NCBI GenBank assembly: GCA_964632005.1
Contig: CAZWAP010000014.1
Span: 1-54,549 of the forward strand
Length of the DNA stretch: 54,549 bases
Direction of reading: 5' to 3'
DNA from: CAZWAP01 sp964632005
GTDB taxonomy: Bacteria > Planctomycetota > Phycisphaerae > Sedimentisphaerales > Anaerobacaceae
The stretch's first letter is position 1, and each line of letters starts with the position of its first letter. The notes beneath the pieces were generated by a model. That model searched no databases. It was given only the letters and a program-made list of their open reading frames with translations, and was not told where the DNA came from. Below are positions 51,823-54,549 of the stretch, in pieces. Both the position numbers and the translations under genes were made by a program.

Positions 51823-52620
51823 TTAGCCCCCAGGGTCGGCTCGGCTGGAGCTGGGGCCAGACGCCGGAAGATTGTCTGTGCGTCGGGTTTTCTTCGCCTG
51901 GTCGAAGAACTGCTCGGCGGCGGCGTATGCCTCGGGCGTTCCGATGTCTATAAACCTGTCCTCGACGCAATAGCCTCGCAGGGATTTGCCGGCCAGCCCC
52001 GGGAAGAACTCGCGCTCCAGCGAGTAATATCTGCCGGGTTCGATGGTGGCGATCGATGTCCTGGTCAGCAGATAGACGCCGGCGTTTATCCACCCCGGCC
52101 CTGCGGCGTCACTTTTCTCCTCGAAGGAAAGTATAGTGCTGTCTGTGCCGAGGATTACGCGGCCGAATCGGCTTGTATCAGGCAATTTTGTCAGCAGTAT
52201 AGTCGGCTTGCGGCCGTGCTCGAAGAACCACTTGGCGAAGGCCTTGAGATCGGCGTCTATAAAGGAATCTCCATTCATCACGAGTACGGCCTCGGAATTC
52301 AAGCTCGGCATAGCCAGTCTGAGGGCCCCGCCGGTGCCCAGAGGTTTGGTTTCCTTGGAGTATTTTATTTTCAGCGGGCCGTAGGTGTCTCCAAAGGTTT
52401 GTTCGACCTGGTCGGCCATATAGCCGGTGCCGATAACTGCATTTCGAAAGCCGGCGCCGACGAGCTGGTCGAGGAGGTAGGCCATAAATGGCCGGCCGCA
52501 AACCTCGGCGAGCACCTTCGGCCTGTCCGAGACCACGGTCCGCAGCCGGGTTCCGAGCCCCCCGGCTAATATCATTGCTGAGATTTCCGAGGTATCCTGC
52601 ATTGGCTGTATGGGGGCCAA
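51823..52620 (-). CDS. hddC: Sugar-1-phosphate nucleotidyltransferase, HddC-like
   Basis: 265 residues. Nucleotide-binding signature SAMILAGGLGTRLRTVVSDRPKVLAEVCGRPF, then LGTGGALRLAMP, the metal-binding VLVMNGDSFID and a C-terminal FIDIGTPEAYAAAEQFF. It best resembles D-glycero-D-manno-heptose 1-phosphate guanylyltransferase (HddC), but other sugar nucleotidyltransferases are close. No heptose genes (gmhA, hddA, gmhB) are here, so the sugar is uncertain. Start: TTG at 52620 with AGGGA just upstream, 9 bases after the fcl-like stop; an ATG at 52602 has no site. Confidence 0.85.
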   Translation of the reverse strand: MAPIQPMQDTSEISAMILAGGLGTRLRTVVSDRPKVLAEVCGRPFMAYLLDQLVGAGFRNAVIGTGYMADQVEQTFGDTYGPLKIKYSKETKPLGTGGALRLAMPSLNSEAVLVMNGDSFIDADLKAFAKWFFEHGRKPTILLTKLPDTSRFGRVILGTDSTILSFEEKSDAAGPGWINAGVYLLTRTSIATIEPGRYYSLEREFFPGLAGKSLRGYCVEDRFIDIGTPEAYAAAEQFFDQAKKTRRTDNLPASGPSSSRADPGG

Positions 52621-52629
52621 TTTTCCCTG

Positions 52630-53580
52630 TCACCGCTGGCCCGCCGGGCCCTCGGCACAATACCACTGGTATGTGCTTCGCAGCCCGTCACGCAGTTCTA
52701 CGGTTGGTTGCCAGCCGAGCGATAGAAACTTGCTGCTGTCCAGGAGCTTTCTTGCCGCTCCGTCAGGCTTGGTGGTGTCCCACTCGAGTTTACCTTTGTA
52801 GCCGACAACTTCCGAGACCATTGATGCAAGCTCTTCTATGGAATAATCCGTGCCGGTTCCGATGTTGTAGTGGTGATTCTCGAGCTTGTCGGCGTTGAGC
52901 ACAGCGAACACGGATGCCGCCGCGACGTCCGAGCTGTGTATGAACTCCCTTCGGACCCGGCCGGTTCCCCAGAGGGTTACAACAGCTGCGCGGTTGATCT
53001 TGGCGTCGTGGAATCTGCGGATCATAGCCGAGAGTACGTGGCAGTTGTGCAGGTCGAAGTTGTCGTTGGGTCCGTACATAGAGTTTGGGACCAGGGCGAT
53101 AAAGCGTGTGTGTCCATATTGCTGGTTGTAAACGCGGCAGGCGATGGTGCCTGCGATCTTGGCGACGGCATAGCCGAGACTCGTCTGCTCTACCATACCT
53201 GTTAGTAGGTGTTCTTCCTTCATTGGCTGCGGGCATTCCCTGGGGTACATACAGGATGAGCCGTAGAAGACGAGCTTTTCGACGCCGAATCGATGGGCGG
53301 CTTCAAAGAGGTTGACTTGGATCGCGAGGTTTGCGTGCAGGTAGTCGGCCGGGTAAGTCTTGTTGTCGATGATACCGCCGACCTTACCTGCCGCCAGGAA
53401 CACGTAAGCCGGCCGTTCGGTCGCAAAAAAATGGAAGACACTTTCCTTGTTGGTCAGGTCGAGCCGCTGGCGAGGCCTTGCAATTACGTTGCGAAACCCT
53501 CTGCGGGCGAGCTCTTTTACCAGAGCCGAGCCAAGTAGGCCAGTGTGTCCGGCAACGAATATCTTAGCTCCTTTATCCAT
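52630..53580 (-). CDS. fcl: GDP-L-fucose synthase-like epimerase/reductase
   Basis: 316 residues, converts GDP-4-keto-6-deoxymannose to GDP-L-fucose in this family. Rossmann start FVAGHTGLLGSALVKELARR, FLAAGKVGGI, the SDR catalytic segment FYGSSCMYPRECPQPMKEEH with LGYAVAKIAG (Tyr-x3-Lys), ALVPNSMYGPNDNFDLHNCH and the C-terminal WDTTKPDGAARKLLDSSKF. All match Fcl. Start: ATG at 53580 with GGAAGAG upstream; the frame further up looks non-coding. No GDP-mannose dehydratase (gmd) is beside it. Confidence 0.93.
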   Translation of the reverse strand: MDKGAKIFVAGHTGLLGSALVKELARRGFRNVIARPRQRLDLTNKESVFHFFATERPAYVFLAAGKVGGIIDNKTYPADYLHANLAIQVNLFEAAHRFGVEKLVFYGSSCMYPRECPQPMKEEHLLTGMVEQTSLGYAVAKIAGTIACRVYNQQYGHTRFIALVPNSMYGPNDNFDLHNCHVLSAMIRRFHDAKINRAAVVTLWGTGRVRREFIHSSDVAAASVFAVLNADKLENHHYNIGTGTDYSIEELASMVSEVVGYKGKLEWDTTKPDGAARKLLDSSKFLSLGWQPTVELRDGLRSTYQWYCAEGPAGQR

Positions 53581-53896
53581 TGCTCTTCCGTCGATTACAT
53601 GGTTCGGGCGGACAAGGCAGCTAGCTTCGGGAGGCCCCGGCGGGCGAGAGTGCTCGGATTTGTACGCCGTGCTGCTTGCATTGTTGTCGCCGACCGTCTC
53701 CAGGTTTCCATCTCCTGTTCGTGCAGGCATCTTTGAGGGTATGATATGCGCAACCTGGGCGAAGTCAAAGGAGATTTCCCAAGAGCGTCCGGAACACGGG
53801 GCACCCATTGCCGGTATGCCTTTACTTGGACAGGTTGAATCTGGCCGGGTGCGGCGGGGGGCTTTGTGCGGTGCGGAGAACGGCCTGGAGAGCCCC
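53581..53896. other. Intergenic region, nothing recognised
   Basis: About 315 bases upstream of the fcl-like gene. Long frames run through it on both strands, but none looks like protein. No clear promoter. Confidence 0.35.
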
Positions 53897-54142
53897 TTAT
53901 AGCAGCACGGGAGTTTGCTCGGTGCCTTGAGGCTCCTCGTTCGAGATCCTGGTTCGTTCGGCCATTGAGCCGGCAGGCCCTGGGGGCTTTTCGCAGCCTT
54001 CCAGCGCAGGCCATCGGTCCTTGGCCTTGTTTGCTATTTGAACCAGGCGAGCGATGACGAGCTCAGCTGTGTCGTCGAAGGGATCGACCACGAAGTCTTT
54101 GAGTCGCTCATACAGTTCGTCGGAGATTTCCAGGTTTCTCAT
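53897..54142 (-). CDS. Small protein with ribbon-helix-helix-like start
   Basis: 81 residues. The start MRNLEISDELYERLKDFVVD followed by TAELVIARLVQIANKAK looks like one strand and two helices, as in ribbon-helix-helix regulators or the SeqA N-terminal domain. The C-terminal 35 residues are Pro/Glu/Arg rich and probably disordered. It might bind DNA or be part of an antitoxin-like system, but no toxin gene lies next to it. Start: ATG with GGGG about 8 bases upstream. Confidence 0.65.
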   Translation of the reverse strand: MRNLEISDELYERLKDFVVDPFDDTAELVIARLVQIANKAKDRWPALEGCEKPPGPAGSMAERTRISNEEPQGTEQTPVLL

Positions 54143-54423
54143 AATTGCACCCCGCGCGGTTATGTTTGTTGTCGCTGCTTGTGCGCTTGCACGCTGTTCA
54201 AGCCGCCCTATAAAAGTATAATATTCGATCGAAGGCCGGCCAAACTCCGCCGGGCGCCACTTGGCCCAGCGGAATTATCGCTCCTGGCACTTTCCAAACG
54301 GTATCCTAACGCCTCCTCCACCCAGCCCCGCTCAACGCCCTTTTTGCGGAACGAGCCGTGGCCAACCTTGGCCGGATTAACGATGTAAGGGGGATGAAGG
54401 TGATTGTTTTGCGCCAAATAGAG

Positions 54424-54453
54424 TTGACAGGGCTTCGGCAGTGATGATATATT
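54424..54453 (+). promoter_or_regulatory. Promoter for tRNA-Asp
   Basis: TTGACA (54424-54429) and TATATT (54448-54453) with an 18-base spacer, or ATATAT at 54447 with 17, ending 21 bases before the tRNA. Confidence 0.75.
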
Positions 54454-54474
54454 CGCGTAGTCTAATAGGGTTAC

Positions 54475-54548
54475 GGGGCCGTAGCTCAATCGGCTAGAGC
54501 ATCGGACTGTCGATCCGAAGGTTGTGGGTTCGAGTCCCATCGGCCTCG
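54475..54548 (+). tRNA. tRNA-Asp (anticodon GTC)
   Basis: 74 bases including the discriminator G. The acceptor stem GGGGCCG pairs with CGGCCTC (one G-U). The anticodon stem is TCGGA/TCCGA with loop CTGTCGA (anticodon GTC). The T loop is TTCGAGT. It ends one base before the window edge. Confidence 0.95.
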
Positions 54549-54549
54549 T

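Noticed and set aside
54208..54540. 110-codon minus-strand frame starting MGLEPTTFGSTVRCSSRLSY
   Set aside because: False translation across tRNA-Asp.
1..54549. CRISPR arrays, transposases, integrases, phage genes
   Set aside because: No regularly spaced repeats and no mobile-element protein seen anywhere in the window.

Overview
This 54.5 kb GC-rich stretch is a bacterial chromosome segment made almost entirely of core genes. I see no phage, insertion sequence, plasmid or CRISPR array. The gene set suggests a planctomycete-like lineage, perhaps Phycisphaerae: a sigma-70 factor with several helix-turn-helix domains in front, a three-domain NifU, a secreted isoaspartate methyltransferase, DUF3616 beside HflKC, and a peptidoglycan and rod-shape gene set with no ftsZ in view. 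That assignment rests on gene content and is an inference. Promoters in front of the tRNA genes match the ordinary TTGACA / TATAAT consensus.

Layout. 0.3-3 kb: SRP RNA, dnaX and recR on the minus strand. 3-10 kb: a ferredoxin, pyrroline-5-carboxylate dehydrogenase and proC, a flavin reductase-like protein, an unusual sigma factor, an orphan corrinoid protein and csrA. 10-11.3 kb: an unknown membrane protein and tRNA-Gly(CCC). 11.7-18.6 kb: a plus-strand run of rrf2, cysK, cysE, nadA, metY, nifU and nifS, joining cysteine and homocysteine synthesis to Fe-S cluster assembly and to an Fe-S client enzyme, behind a promoter with a perfect inverted repeat. 18.6-22.6 kb: two membrane proteases (SDH/SppA-like and rhomboid), tRNA-Leu(CAA), proB and an iron-sulfur flavoprotein-like gene.

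23-26.4 kb: hflK, hflC and a DUF3616 protein, the last two linked by a 4-base overlap. 26.4-31.5 kb: a short dcw-type cluster (mraZ, small orf, rsmH, LysM protein, ftsL-like, ftsI). It runs head-on, with 8 bases between stop codons, into a minus-strand rod-shape cluster at 31.5-37.5 kb (coiled-coil protein, 53-residue membrane protein, mreB, mreC, mreD, mrdA). 37.8-42.6 kb: a HEAT-repeat lipoprotein, lnt, a DNA methyltransferase whose C-terminal domain is duplicated in an overlapping reading frame, and a lipoprotein. 42.6-45.6 kb: tig and two clpP genes. 46-54.5 kb: tRNA-Gly(GCC), a secreted pcm, small unknown genes, a SAM methyltransferase, a polytopic membrane protein, nucleotide-sugar genes (hddC-like, fcl-like), a small possible DNA-binding protein and tRNA-Asp.

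Most notable observations: (1) a run of nine A in dnaX at the domain III / tail junction, with stops directly behind it in both other frames, as expected for making a gamma subunit by slippage; (2) tandem Myb/SANT-like domains on a DNA methyltransferase, split by a -1 frame change; (3) an Asp-to-Asn change in the catalytic triad of one of two ClpPs; (4) a sigma factor with three N-terminal HTH segments; (5) two unrecognised membrane proteins leading the mreB operon.
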